Shown here: piece by piece, positions 45,137 through 54,340 of the stretch
Layout: every line of letters begins with the position of its first letter
How positions within the stretch are numbered: the stretch's first letter is position 1
Source: JBNJFY01 sp051747265
GTDB taxonomy: Bacteria > Bacteroidota > Rhodothermia > Balneolales > Balneolaceae
DNA: 64,000 bases
Direction: 5' to 3'
NCBI GenBank assembly: GCA_051747265.1
Contig: JBNJFY010000007.1
Coordinates: 124,001 to 188,000 of the forward strand
Program-made: the position numbers and the translations under genes
The notes under the pieces: generated by a model
Told to the model about the DNA's origin: nothing
Database searches by the model: none
What the model saw: only the letters and a program-made list of their open reading frames with translations

Positions 45137-45146
45137 TACAGTGTAG

Positions 45147-46556
45147 TTAGCTTTTTAGCCGCAGTTTGGCGACGGATTCGATGTGGTAGGTCTGGGGGAA
45201 CATGTCTACGGGTTGGATTTCCTGGACTTCGTAGACATCCTTCAACATGCTCAGGTCGCGCGCCTGGGTGGAGCTGTTGCAGCTGACGTAGACGATTTTG
45301 GGGATCTTCAGCTCTTGCAGATGCTGCAGAACTTCGTGGTGCATGCCCGAGCGTGGGGGATCGGCGATCAGACAATCCGGCTGGCCGTGTTCTTCGACCA
45401 CTTCCGGTGAAAAGGCTTTTCGCATATCGCCTTCGATGAAGCTGCAGTTATTCACCTGGTTGTTGGCGGCGCTTTCTTTGGCGTTTTCTACGGCGACTTC
45501 GTCTAGTTCAATGCCAACCACTTTCTTGACGGATTGGCTCATGAATAAACTCAAGGTGCCTACGCCGCAATACAGATCATACAACACATCATCCGGATGC
45601 GGATCTACGTACTGCTTGGCCACATTGTATAGATGCTCGGCTTGCAGGGTATTAGTCTGGAAAAAGGCATTGGCGGTGATTTTAAACTCGTAGGGTCCGA
45701 TATGATCGGTGATATGCCCTGAACCGTGATAGACGTTTTCGTAACGACCCACCGCCGTAGGACTCTTGGTATCGTTGACGTTGTTTACGATGGTGGTAAT
45801 CTGCGGAAACTGCTTGAGTAGCGCTTCGGTCAGGTTGTTCATCACCTTTTCCTCGTCGCGGTTGGTCACCACGTTGACCATCAGGTCATCGGTGTGATGT
45901 GCGTTTCGGATCACCAGGTTGCGGAAATAGCCGGTGTTCTCAAAGGTGTTATAGGCCTTCAGATTGCGGGCCAGGGCGTAATTTCGAACGAAATCCAGAA
46001 TTTCAAAGGAGATCGGATCTTGCAGATGACACTCATTCAGATTCAGAATTTTGTCAAAACGACCCGGTGCGTGCAAACCGCCCCACAAACCTTTATCACT
46101 GATAAACTCATCGGCGTTGATCTCCTCGCGCGATAACCAGCGCTTGTGTCCAAAGGAGTACTCCATCTTATTGCGATAATAAAATGGCTGCTCGCAACCC
46201 AGGGTCTTGTGCACAGGCAGATCCTCAAAATGGCCGATTCGTTTCATGTGGTTAGCCACATGCTGCTGCTTCATCTCCAGCTGAAAATCATAGGGGACAT
46301 GCTGCCAGGTACACCCGCCACAATTGGTAGCGTGCTGGCATTTGGGTTCAATGCGATGCTCACTGGGTTCCAGCAGCTCCAGAACTTTGGCTTCGCGATA
46401 ACGTTTCTTCTTTTTGACGATGCGAGCCAGCACTTTATCGCCGGGAGCGGTATTGGGTACAAATACAGCCAACCCATCCACCTTGGCAATACCTTTGCCT
46501 TTATAAGCGGTGTCTACGATGGTGAGTTCGACTTCAGAACCTTTTTTTAATGACAT
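45147..46556 (-). CDS. rlmD: 23S rRNA (uracil-5-)-methyltransferase RlmD
   Basis: 469 residues. N-terminal TRAM domain (residues 1-60), Fe-S cluster cysteines (Cys73, Cys79, Cys82 in CQHATNCGGCTW) and a C-terminal SAM domain with LYDLYCGVGTLSLF and the nucleophile Cys in VYVSCNSSTQARDL. It makes 5-methyluridine in 23S rRNA (U1939 in E. coli); RlmC or TrmA-like specificity is less likely from the Fe-S motif and length but not excluded. It marks the right boundary of the repeat tract. Confidence 0.92.
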   Translation of the reverse strand: MSLKKGSEVELTIVDTAYKGKGIAKVDGLAVFVPNTAPGDKVLARIVKKKKRYREAKVLELLEPSEHRIEPKCQHATNCGGCTWQHVPYDFQLEMKQQHVANHMKRIGHFEDLPVHKTLGCEQPFYYRNKMEYSFGHKRWLSREEINADEFISDKGLWGGLHAPGRFDKILNLNECHLQDPISFEILDFVRNYALARNLKAYNTFENTGYFRNLVIRNAHHTDDLMVNVVTNRDEEKVMNNLTEALLKQFPQITTIVNNVNDTKSPTAVGRYENVYHGSGHITDHIGPYEFKITANAFFQTNTLQAEHLYNVAKQYVDPHPDDVLYDLYCGVGTLSLFMSQSVKKVVGIELDEVAVENAKESAANNQVNNCSFIEGDMRKAFSPEVVEEHGQPDCLIADPPRSGMHHEVLQHLQELKIPKIVYVSCNSSTQARDLSMLKDVYEVQEIQPVDMFPQTYHIESVAKLRLKS

Positions 46557-46621
46557 TCAAATAATGATGTAGCGTTAAATTTTCTAATAGATACGTTAAA
46601 CCAAAGAGGGATGAGGCAGGA

Positions 46622-47206
46622 TTATAAGCCTGTATCCTCATGAATTTGGTCGGCGTAATAGGTTTCGAATTGCAAGGAAAAGGCGTTTTCCACATCGGTG
46701 GCTTTAATCAGGGCACCGGTGGTTTTCTCCAGCTGCTTCATGGCAATCATGGATAGTACTTCCAGGAATTTGATGGCAATTTGGGGATAGCGGTTGCGCA
46801 GGGTTTCAAAATCAGGCTTGAAGAAGCCCAGCAGTACACAATCGGTCAAACATTTCGCGGATGACATGCGTCGCAGTTCATATCCAATGGATAGCGCTCC
46901 AAAACTTTCCGGTTGTTCCAGCTGTTGAGACGGCTTTTTGGGCTCTTCCTCATCTTCAGAAGCTTGTTGCTCCGCGGTTTCCACAATCAGCTCTACGGTG
47001 CCATCTTCAATGAAGTACATCCCTGTGCCCGGATCCCCCTGGTAATAAATATATTCGCCGGCTTTGTACTCACGGCGGTGACAGAGCTGTAAAAACTCGT
47101 ATCGTTCCAAGGGGGTAAACTTGGACAGAAACCGTGAATTAAACACCACATGGGATTGTTTTTTGATCTTCTTGACCGATTTTTCCTTGATAAACGGAAT
47201 TTTCAT
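46622..47206 (-). CDS. Cyclic-nucleotide-binding-domain protein without HTH
   Basis: 194 residues. A CRP-like cupin fold (EYIYYQGDPGTGMYFIEDGTVELIVE) interrupted by an acidic insert (ASEDEEEPKKPSQQ) and followed by the helix LEVLSMIAMKQLEKTTG. The phosphate-binding cassette is altered (ESFGALSIGYELRRMSSAKC lacks the FGE pattern), and no DNA-binding domain follows. Probably a stand-alone sensor or structural domain. It is 38 bp downstream of the BamA-like gene on the same strand and may be in its operon. Confidence 0.82.
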   Translation of the reverse strand: MKIPFIKEKSVKKIKKQSHVVFNSRFLSKFTPLERYEFLQLCHRREYKAGEYIYYQGDPGTGMYFIEDGTVELIVETAEQQASEDEEEPKKPSQQLEQPESFGALSIGYELRRMSSAKCLTDCVLLGFFKPDFETLRNRYPQIAIKFLEVLSMIAMKQLEKTTGALIKATDVENAFSLQFETYYADQIHEDTGL

Positions 47207-47244
47207 AGGAGCCTCTATTATGCGATTCGATTCAGCTGTGGTCG

Positions 47245-49662
47245 TTAAAAGGAATGACCAATTCCGAAACTAAAATACAGATCTTTATTCTCAAACCAAC
47301 CTTCTTGTAGATCATGGATACGACGCGTCCAATCCAATCGTACAATCACGTAGTCCCAATCAATACGAAGGCCCAAACCGCTGCTTACCGCAATTTGTTT
47401 GTAGAAGGTATCAAAATAAAACTTTCCCTGATTGAGCACACTTTCAGTGTCTGCCCCGGAGAAATCCTGAGCAGGTCCGATCCACACATTTCCGGCATCG
47501 GCATACCAGCCCAGATACCAATCAGCTGCCCATACATTTTGTAAAAATCGTTGGCGGAGTTCGGTGAAGGCGGCAAGTTTAATTTCTCCACCATTTATAG
47601 AAGTTTGCGTGGACGGAATCCCGCCAGGTCCCAGATTATAGGGAGCCCAACCGCGAATATCGTAGCTTCCACCGGCAAAGAATTTACGGTTCAGAGGAAT
47701 GGTTTTGTTTTTGCCATAGGGATGCGCGATGCCCAAATACCCGCGGTAGGAAAAGATGGTTGATTCGCTCCACGGGTAATAGCGCCGGTAATCGGCGGTA
47801 AGTTTAACAAATTGCGTATAGGAGAGACGGTTGCCACTCAGGCGTAGCAAGGAGGGCAGGGAACTTTCCAATGTATTGGGAGTGACCACAAAACGATCCA
47901 GCAAAAAGGGAATATTTCCCCCAATAGCTAAACTGTATTCCGTAAAACGGCCTTCGTTGCGTTTCACCACATCCGTAGTAGAAGTGCGAAAAGTATACCG
48001 AATGATGGAGTTAAATTGCGAGCGGAACTCTTCCTCAATACGGCGCCGTTCCAGTGAATTAGGATCGGGAAATTGTTCATTCAATGTGCGTTCGAAAAGT
48101 GCGGTTTTCTTGGCGTCGAGCCAATCCAATTCCAGTAAATCCAAAAAGCTGGAACGTTGATTGTTGTGATTCAACTGGTACTGTAGATTGAATCGAATAT
48201 CTGTATTGATATCAAAATTCAGCTGGTTGGATTTACGAAATGAGAGGCTATATAACGTTCGGGCGTTGGCGAAAAAGAGTCGATTATCCAGTGAAGCAAA
48301 GGGGAAATTAAGACGCGGAACCGAGTATTCCATTCGTGTTTCAAAACTTTGCAGTAACCGATAGTCGCCCCCCTGGACAATCTGATCATTGTAATAGTCA
48401 TTGACGGCATTCGCCCCCACATACTCCATGTTCCAATTTACGCCAATTTCCAGTTGCTCGGCTTGCCCGAATATGTTGTTGTTCAGATAGGTTAAACCCG
48501 CGCCGGCACCATAACCAAACCGCTGGAGTCCAAATAAATTGGTGCGTATCTGTTGGCGGGGAAGGGTTTGTAGTTCGAAGTTTACGGGAATTTCACTCTT
48601 GGAATAATCGGGGAAACTGCCATCCTCGCCTAAGCCAAATCGTATCACATTTAGCATTCCCAGGTTTTGATACTCGCGAATGGTGCGCAGGTACCGTTCG
48701 TTATTGAATTTATTACCGGGTTTAAACAGCAATTGTCGAGTTAGTAACTCGGTATCCGTTTTGGTGCTGCTATGTTTGAACAGTACAATGGATTGATTTT
48801 CAGCCGTATGAGGTGGTCCCGATAGGGTATCGAACTGATTATACTCATTAGGCAAATGAGAGCTGGATAAAGAGATCTGAAGGTCGCCAAACTGATAAGT
48901 TTGTCCGGGATGAACGCTAAATAACACATCCAACTTACGCGGTTTTTCCGGATCCGGCCGGACTTGTGCACGAATGGAATCTCGCTGTACGGCAGCATAG
49001 CCATTATTCTTAAGGAAATTGATGATCCGAGAGCGTTCTTCACTAAGCGCTTCAGCTGTAAACTGTTCATTTACCTTATAACTTGAATCACTGATGGCAG
49101 ATCGATTGAGTGGACTGGCCCGGTAGAAATCACGCAGTTTCTGTGTGCCCATTTCCAGGGGCATTCCGGTATAAGCCAAACTTCGAATAAACGAGGCAGG
49201 GCCTTCTTCAATGAGGAAAGTGATTTCCACTTTATCCTTGGCGTATTCGTTAACCAGTGTATCAACTTGAGCCTCTCGATAACCTAACCCTTGATAGTAG
49301 GTTACGATTCGCTCCATATCACGGGCCAGTACTTGACGGTCGAGTCGCACTGGTGGTTCCCCCAGTCGCCGTCCTAAACGGATGTTCAATTGCCAGATAT
49401 AATATCGGGGGGTGAGGCTGGGAATGCCCAGAAATTCACGGTTGGTGCGGGTACGAATTAACGTTTCTAGCGTATAGTTGCCCACATTATTATTACCGGC
49501 AAATCGGATGGAACGAACCACCGGCGCCTTCGCTGAATCTAATTTAGCGGTATTATTTTGGGCATGGAGCTGAGAGTTATCGGTCCAAGTAAGGAAAGGT
49601 AAGCCGCCGATCCAGAGTAATACAACAAAGAGTCCGGCGATGGACTTCATATTCTGTACCAT
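47245..49662 (-). CDS. BamA-family outer membrane assembly protein
   Basis: 805 residues. Signal peptide ends at LHAQ (about residue 35). Residues 45-400 contain POTRA repeats (VRSIRFAGNNNVGNYTLETL, YYQGLGYREAQVD, LKNNGYAAVQRDS). The C-terminal half is an Omp85 barrel with FFAGGSYDIRGWAPY, a variant of the loop-6 RGY region, and ends with FGIGHSF, a terminal Phe signal. Its length and POTRA number fit BamA or a paralogue of the TamA/BamA type common in Bacteroidota. Met5 is an alternative start. Confidence 0.88.
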   Translation of the reverse strand: MVQNMKSIAGLFVVLLWIGGLPFLTWTDNSQLHAQNNTAKLDSAKAPVVRSIRFAGNNNVGNYTLETLIRTRTNREFLGIPSLTPRYYIWQLNIRLGRRLGEPPVRLDRQVLARDMERIVTYYQGLGYREAQVDTLVNEYAKDKVEITFLIEEGPASFIRSLAYTGMPLEMGTQKLRDFYRASPLNRSAISDSSYKVNEQFTAEALSEERSRIINFLKNNGYAAVQRDSIRAQVRPDPEKPRKLDVLFSVHPGQTYQFGDLQISLSSSHLPNEYNQFDTLSGPPHTAENQSIVLFKHSSTKTDTELLTRQLLFKPGNKFNNERYLRTIREYQNLGMLNVIRFGLGEDGSFPDYSKSEIPVNFELQTLPRQQIRTNLFGLQRFGYGAGAGLTYLNNNIFGQAEQLEIGVNWNMEYVGANAVNDYYNDQIVQGGDYRLLQSFETRMEYSVPRLNFPFASLDNRLFFANARTLYSLSFRKSNQLNFDINTDIRFNLQYQLNHNNQRSSFLDLLELDWLDAKKTALFERTLNEQFPDPNSLERRRIEEEFRSQFNSIIRYTFRTSTTDVVKRNEGRFTEYSLAIGGNIPFLLDRFVVTPNTLESSLPSLLRLSGNRLSYTQFVKLTADYRRYYPWSESTIFSYRGYLGIAHPYGKNKTIPLNRKFFAGGSYDIRGWAPYNLGPGGIPSTQTSINGGEIKLAAFTELRQRFLQNVWAADWYLGWYADAGNVWIGPAQDFSGADTESVLNQGKFYFDTFYKQIAVSSGLGLRIDWDYVIVRLDWTRRIHDLQEGWFENKDLYFSFGIGHSF

Positions 49663-49712
49663 AAACTACTTATGTTGCTCGGCTGACTGTATGAATGAAT
49701 CTTGGATATAAG

Positions 49713-49738
49713 AAAGTCAGGCCAAGAAACCTGACTTT
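49713..49738. terminator. Hairpin AAAGTCAGG/CCTGACTTT
   Basis: 9-bp perfect stem with an 8-nt loop, TTTTAAT on plus and TTTCTTAT on minus. It lies 51 bp upstream of the BamA-like gene and could insulate it from the DUF2795-type gene. Confidence 0.7.
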
Positions 49739-49769
49739 TAATAGTACCAATATAGGCACAATGAGTAAA

Positions 49770-49800
49770 ACCGGTTTGCATGCAAAAGATACAAACCGGT
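49770..49800 (-). terminator. Hairpin ACCGGTTTG/CAAACCGGT after the small acidic gene
   Basis: 9-bp perfect stem; on the minus strand it is followed by TTTTACTC. Positioned 28 bp after the stop of the DUF2795-like gene. Confidence 0.7.
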
Positions 49801-49827
49801 AAGATAGGAAACGAGTCTGATTACCGA

Positions 49828-50082
49828 CTAAACGTCGTCGTAATCAAATCCTTCGTCATCTTCATTATGAAAAAAGTCTTCTTTACGGATATAATCGGGC
49901 CAGATATCCTCCATATCCTCATATACCGTATCTTCGCCTTCTTCAATTTCTTCGAGTTCATGCAAATTATCCAGCACCTGCTGAGGCAATCCTTCGCGAG
50001 TAGCCCATTCAATTAATTCATCTCTCGTAGCCGGGAAAGGGGCCTCATCGAGTGCCGCTGCCAATTCTACCGTCCAGATCAT
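49828..50082 (-). CDS. Small acidic DUF2795-like protein
   Basis: 84 residues. ELAAALDEAPFPATRDELIEW and VLDNLHELEEIEEGEDTVY match the DUF2795-type short helical proteins. The C-terminus is extremely acidic (NEDDEGFDYDDV). Function unknown. It is monocistronic with its own hairpin terminator. Confidence 0.85.
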   Translation of the reverse strand: MIWTVELAAALDEAPFPATRDELIEWATREGLPQQVLDNLHELEEIEEGEDTVYEDMEDIWPDYIRKEDFFHNEDDEGFDYDDV

Positions 50083-50265
50083 AAGAAGTCATTTGTTTGT
50101 GGGTTTTGCGATTTATGTAGCACGATATAAAATAGATCGAAAGGACAAATTCAAGTTAAAACAAAATATTCGCCGAATTTTTCTGTTAAATCCTACTCAT
50201 ACCTCTCTGGAAAAATTTATATCTTCCAAAGCTTACTATTAACTAAACATCGAAAGGAATATTCT

Positions 50266-50481
50266 ATGGGTTCATTTGGTGGACTTGAATGGCTGGTCAT
50301 AGCCTTGGTTATCCTGTTGCTGTTCGGAGCCAAACGGATTCCTGAGCTCGCCCGCGGGTTAGGACAAGGAATCAATGAGTTTCGAAAAGCATCCGATAGT
50401 ATTAAAAATGAAATCGAAAACGGGGCTAAGGGAGAATCCCAGCCGCGTAAAACGGATACGGATAAAGAGAAACAGTCGTAA
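50266..50481 (+). CDS. tatA: Sec-independent translocase subunit TatA/E
   Basis: 71 residues. N-terminal transmembrane helix (LEWLVIALVILLLFG), hinge FGAKRIPELARGLG and amphipathic helix GINEFRKASDSIKNEI, then a charged tail. This is the complete TatA/TatE pattern. It forms the pore component of the twin-arginine translocation system. tatC is not in the window. The gene has AAAGGA 8-10 nt upstream. Confidence 0.95.
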   Translation: MGSFGGLEWLVIALVILLLFGAKRIPELARGLGQGINEFRKASDSIKNEIENGAKGESQPRKTDTDKEKQS

Positions 50482-50566
50482 TTTCTCTAATAGCATTATT
50501 ACAGATTACATCATTCGTATACCGTAGTCGGTACATCGCAATACCAAGCTTAAGTAAATCTCTGAC

Positions 50567-52099
50567 GTGCAACACTCCACGATTAGCAGTCTTCAGCAAC
50601 AATTATCTAATAACGAGCAACGCCTTCCCGATATCGTCGATCACTATTTGTCCGTGATCGAAGAAAAGAATGACGACATCAACGCCGTGGTCTGGAACGA
50701 CACGGCACAGGTGCGAAAAAGGGCACAAGAGATTCAGGATAAGATCGACAAGGGTACAGCCGGCCCCCTGGCCGGAGCAGTGATCGGAATCAAAGATCTG
50801 ATCAGCGAGAGGGATAAACCCTTGACTTGCGCTTCGGGCATTTTAGAAGATTTTGAAGCAGTGTACGACGCTACGGTCATTGAGCGGCTCAACGAGGCCG
50901 ATGCTTTGTTGTTAGGTCGCCTCAATATGGACGAATTCGCCATGGGCTCATCCAATGAGCACTCTGTGCATGGCCCCGTGAAAAATCCGCATAACACCGA
51001 TTATGTCCCTGGCGGATCCAGCGGAGGTAGTGCCGCGGCTGTTGCTGCGGGTATGTTGCCGGTCACATTGGGCTCCGACACCGGTGGATCCATCCGTCAA
51101 CCGGCTTCTTATTGTGGCGTAGTGGGGCTCAAACCCACCTATGGTCGTGTTTCCCGCTACGGTTTAGTGGCCTTTGCCTCATCCTTCGATTGCATCGGAC
51201 CGCTGGCCAATACCGTTGAAGATGCCGCTACGGTACTGGGCGTGATCGCCGGTCGTGACGATCGCGATTCTACCAGCTCTACACAGCCTGTACCCGATTA
51301 TACCCAAGCTCTTAAGCAAGAGGTGGAAGGTATGCGCATTGGAGTTCCGGAACAGTATTTCGGGGAAGGATTAGATCCAGAAATTAAACAAGGCGTCCAG
51401 GATCATCTGAAGCAGTTGGAAGAGCAGGGCGCGGAGTTGGTGGATATCCAATTGCCGCACATGAAATACGCGGTTTCCACATATTATGTCCTGGCTACCG
51501 CCGAAGCTTCCAGTAACCTGGCCCGCTATGATGGCATTCGATATGGACATCGCGCGGAAATGGACGAGGTGACAGAGGAACTAGACAAAGAGGAAGAAGC
51601 CATATTGAAACAAATGGCCCATGCCAGTGGCGATCAGAAAGTTAAGCTAGGTAAGGAGCTGGATAACCTGGATAGTCCGCTTATTCGCCTGTATAAGAAA
51701 TCCCGCACTGAAGGGTTTGGAGAAGAGGTGAAGCGGCGAATAATGCTGGGTACTTATGTTCTAAGCGCAGGCTATTACGACGCTTACTACGGCAAAGCCC
51801 AGAAAGTGCGTCGCCTCATCAAGAATGATTTTACCAAGGCATTTGAGGATGTGGATGTGATTGTTTCCCCAACGGCACCCACCACCGCATTTGAAGTAGG
51901 AGGGAAGTCCGAAGATCCCGTACAGATGTACCTCAACGATATTTACACCATCTCTGCCAACCTAGCCGGTATTTGTGGCATCAGTGTGCCCGCCGGAACC
52001 CACTCCAACGGCTTGCCTTACGGAATTCAGTTCATGGGAAATGCTTTCCGAGAAGAAGATATCTTACGAGCCGGATACGCGGTTGAGCAGCAGAGGTAA
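50567..52099 (+). CDS. gatA: Asp-tRNA(Asn)/Glu-tRNA(Gln) amidotransferase subunit A
   Basis: 510 residues from a GTG start. Amidase-signature catalytic residues: Lys76 in GAVIGIKDLIS, cis-Ser in VPGGSSGGSAAAVAAG (about 151-152) and nucleophile Ser175 in GSDTGGSIRQPAS. It releases ammonia from glutamine for transamidation of misacylated tRNA. gatB and gatC are not in the window. The C-terminus is complete (LPYGIQFMGNAFREEDIL). Confidence 0.96.
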   Translation: MQHSTISSLQQQLSNNEQRLPDIVDHYLSVIEEKNDDINAVVWNDTAQVRKRAQEIQDKIDKGTAGPLAGAVIGIKDLISERDKPLTCASGILEDFEAVYDATVIERLNEADALLLGRLNMDEFAMGSSNEHSVHGPVKNPHNTDYVPGGSSGGSAAAVAAGMLPVTLGSDTGGSIRQPASYCGVVGLKPTYGRVSRYGLVAFASSFDCIGPLANTVEDAATVLGVIAGRDDRDSTSSTQPVPDYTQALKQEVEGMRIGVPEQYFGEGLDPEIKQGVQDHLKQLEEQGAELVDIQLPHMKYAVSTYYVLATAEASSNLARYDGIRYGHRAEMDEVTEELDKEEEAILKQMAHASGDQKVKLGKELDNLDSPLIRLYKKSRTEGFGEEVKRRIMLGTYVLSAGYYDAYYGKAQKVRRLIKNDFTKAFEDVDVIVSPTAPTTAFEVGGKSEDPVQMYLNDIYTISANLAGICGISVPAGTHSNGLPYGIQFMGNAFREEDILRAGYAVEQQR

Positions 52100-52142
52100 A
52101 ACGACTCAAACAGTAAGCTTCATTTTAAAATCATCTCAGATC

Positions 52143-52925
52143 ATGGAAGAACGCGCGTTATTTCAAAATCGCATGGAAGGCAAACACGTCTTGATTACCG
52201 GAGCCACAGCCGGGATCGGTAAGGCAACCGCCGAAATTTTTGCTGCCGCCGGTGCCAAACTGAGCATCACCGGCCGACGCGAACAGCGATTGCGTGAATT
52301 AGCCGCCGACCTTTCCGATGCCTACGAAATAGCGGTTACTACGGCAGCCTTTGATATCCGGGATAAAGAGGCGTGCAAGGATTTTATTGATTCCCTGATG
52401 AATCCCGTAGATGTATTGGTGAACAATGCCGGTTTGGCCAAAGGGGTGGATCCCGTCTATGCCGCCGACTTGGAGGACTGGGATACCATGATCGATACCA
52501 ACGTGAAGGGCCTATTGACCATGAGCCGCTACATCACCGCCCAAATGCGGGAACGCAACAGCGGACATGTGATCAATGTGGGTTCTATTGCCGGACACGA
52601 AGCTTATGCCGGTGGCGTGGTGTATACCGCCACCAAACACGCCGTGAAAGCGATTACGGAAGCCACCAAGAAAGATCTGCACGGCACCGATGTGCGGGTG
52701 AGCATGGTTTCTCCGGGCTTGGTAGAAACCGAATTTAGCAACGTGCGCTTCTACGGAGATGAAGACAAAGCAGATAAAGTGTATAAAGGTTTGGAAGCCT
52801 TGACGGGTCCGGATATCGCGGAAATTATTTTCTTCATGGCCAATCGTCCACCACACGTGAACATCATGGACACCGTGGTATTTCCCACTGCACAATCCGC
52901 CGCTACCATGGTCTCCCGCGACTAA
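52143..52925 (+). CDS. SDR-family NADP-dependent oxidoreductase (YdfG-like)
   Basis: 260 residues from the ATG at 52143, 43 bp after gatA; a longer frame overlaps gatA and is not used. Rossmann motif TGATAGIGKA (residues 19-28), NNAG (94-97) and the catalytic Ser148, Tyr161, Lys165. It resembles serine/3-hydroxy acid dehydrogenases of the YdfG type (SPGLVETEFSNVRF). Substrate not determinable. Possibly co-transcribed with gatA. Confidence 0.92.
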   Translation: MEERALFQNRMEGKHVLITGATAGIGKATAEIFAAAGAKLSITGRREQRLRELAADLSDAYEIAVTTAAFDIRDKEACKDFIDSLMNPVDVLVNNAGLAKGVDPVYAADLEDWDTMIDTNVKGLLTMSRYITAQMRERNSGHVINVGSIAGHEAYAGGVVYTATKHAVKAITEATKKDLHGTDVRVSMVSPGLVETEFSNVRFYGDEDKADKVYKGLEALTGPDIAEIIFFMANRPPHVNIMDTVVFPTAQSAATMVSRD

Positions 52926-52933
52926 CCACCAAT

Positions 52934-53077
52934 CGTCATCCTGGAACCGCAGCGAAGCGAAGGTATCCGGGATCTCCCGATACCAAGAAGGAGTGAACCA
53001 GTGGTAATAAAGTGATGAACCTTTGATGGGAGATCCCGGATCGGTACTGTGCTACGCTTCGTTGGTCCGGTATGACG
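52934..53077. repeat. Palindromic dispersed repeat, family CGTCAT/ATGACG, copy 2
   Basis: 144 bp with ends CGTCAT (52934-52939) and ATGACG (53072-53077). Inner perfect 13-bp arms TCCGGGATCTCCC (52966-52978) and GGGAGATCCCGGA (53028-53040). Shared ACCAAGAAGGAGTG block as in the copy at 2346-2500. Confidence 0.78.
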
Positions 53078-53207
53078 AGTTGGAGTGGGCGATATGTGCC
53101 AGCGATTGATTGTATCCTTGCGCTGGATAGCTAAGGGTATATTCACAATATTGCTGAATACCCCGTAAACCAGAAATGCACAATCAATCTAGTCCAGAAG
53201 CATAAAC

Positions 53208-53306
53208 ATGGATTCGCAAAAAGCTAAAAAACTGCTGCTGGTTTGTATCCTTTGCATAGGTATAATCGGCGGTTTGGTGATGTTTATTGAATGGATAGCA
53301 AGCTAA
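53208..53306 (+). CDS. Putative 32-residue membrane microprotein
   Basis: ATG at 53208, TAA at 53304. After a charged start (MDSQKAKK) one transmembrane helix (LLLVCILCIGIIGGLVMFI) fills the rest. Weak AGAAG ribosome site. No homologue is recognised. It is too short to be sure; the composition is that of a real single-span peptide. Confidence 0.4.
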   Translation: MDSQKAKKLLLVCILCIGIIGGLVMFIEWIAS

Positions 53307-53318
53307 TAGCAGTTATAT

Positions 53319-54245
53319 TCACTCCATCCACTGACTAAAAATCTTTGCAAAGAGCGCCGGTGAATCCTCATCCATGTTGAAGTACAGGGATGGTTCGATC
53401 AGCTCCACTTCCATGACGCAATACTTTTCAGGCAGCGGTTCGGGATTATGTTTTTGTGCTTCATAACCTCGCAGATCACGCACCAGGTCAACGCGGGCGT
53501 AGAGCGTGGGTTCGGGTAAGGCAGTCAGTATTAAGTCGGATATATGTTTCATTTCCGGGGTAGAGGAGACCGCGTGCAAACGTCCGCCGTGCTCTTCCTG
53601 CACCCTGAAATCCTGAGATTTGGGCGTTTTTAGAATGGTATGGCTGTAGGTGTCCCCAAAGTAAAACAGCGAAAATTCCCCCTCATCCACAATGGCCGGC
53701 ATGAACGGCTGCACCATAAAGGGACGGTGGGAAAATGACTGCACGAGTTGCTTCATCAAGTCCGGATCCTGTATATCCGCTTGCCGGATCCAGTAGGTGT
53801 GATCGGCATTAGCGCCCACCACCGGTTTTAGGACAATCTGACGGGTATTAAACTGTTCGAAATACTTCCCTAATTGATCGGCATGGAATGCATCCGGCCA
53901 ACGGGTAGGAACAATGGGCACTCCCTGGTTTTCCAAGTCTCTCAGGTAGGTCTTGCGCAGATTCCATTCCACCACGGATAGCGCATTTTCCAATCGCGCT
54001 TCTGATTGATCGATTCGCTGCAGCACTTCAAAAAAAGCTTCCGGATCATCCTGGTAGTCCCAGGGAGAGCGAATAATGACCGCTTCATATTGATTCCAGT
54101 CTACCGTTTCATCGCGCCAGGACACCATATCCACCGACCAGCCATGGTTTCGGAGCGGTTCCATGAGCAGATCATCGTAGGTATAGAACTCACCCAGATC
54201 ATCCATGGTTAAGAATGCAATAGAGCGTAACGGTTGATTAGTCAT
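53319..54245 (-). CDS. ATP-grasp domain protein
   Basis: 308 residues. IRSPWDYQDDPEAFFEVL at the N-terminus, QIVLKPVVGANADHTYWI in the ATP-grasp core and the metal-binding CVMEVELIEPSLYFNMD block near the C-terminus match the stand-alone ATP-grasp/glutathione-synthetase-like group. It would ligate a carboxylate to an amine using ATP in the cytoplasm; partners are unknown. It is monocistronic. Confidence 0.88.
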   Translation of the reverse strand: MTNQPLRSIAFLTMDDLGEFYTYDDLLMEPLRNHGWSVDMVSWRDETVDWNQYEAVIIRSPWDYQDDPEAFFEVLQRIDQSEARLENALSVVEWNLRKTYLRDLENQGVPIVPTRWPDAFHADQLGKYFEQFNTRQIVLKPVVGANADHTYWIRQADIQDPDLMKQLVQSFSHRPFMVQPFMPAIVDEGEFSLFYFGDTYSHTILKTPKSQDFRVQEEHGGRLHAVSSTPEMKHISDLILTALPEPTLYARVDLVRDLRGYEAQKHNPEPLPEKYCVMEVELIEPSLYFNMDEDSPALFAKIFSQWME

Positions 54246-54340
54246 AATAAGTCAAAATGTAAGCTGTGCGACGATGCGCTAAATAATTTTGAAGTACACT
54301 TAGAACGAAAGAAAATCTAAATACACAATTCTAAAAGATC

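Larger units (their letters stand above)
43930..45146. other. Repeat tract right of the methyltransferase
   Basis: 1.2 kb. One full CTGTCAT repeat, one CTGCTGGAATTTCCG repeat, three GGTCGGGC palindromes, and truncated CATTCCG copies near 44724-44790 and 45018-45075. No credible gene. Confidence 0.75.

Noticed and set aside
41165..45286. Several 60-100 codon frames in the repeat tract, some sharing peptides such as AIKHSVEIATG
   Set aside because: They are translations of the dispersed CTGTCAT and CTGCTGG repeats, not genes.
51975..52142. Longer N-terminus for the SDR gene overlapping gatA
   Set aside because: Added residues are out-of-frame gatA sequence; the internal ATG at 52143 gives a standard SDR start.
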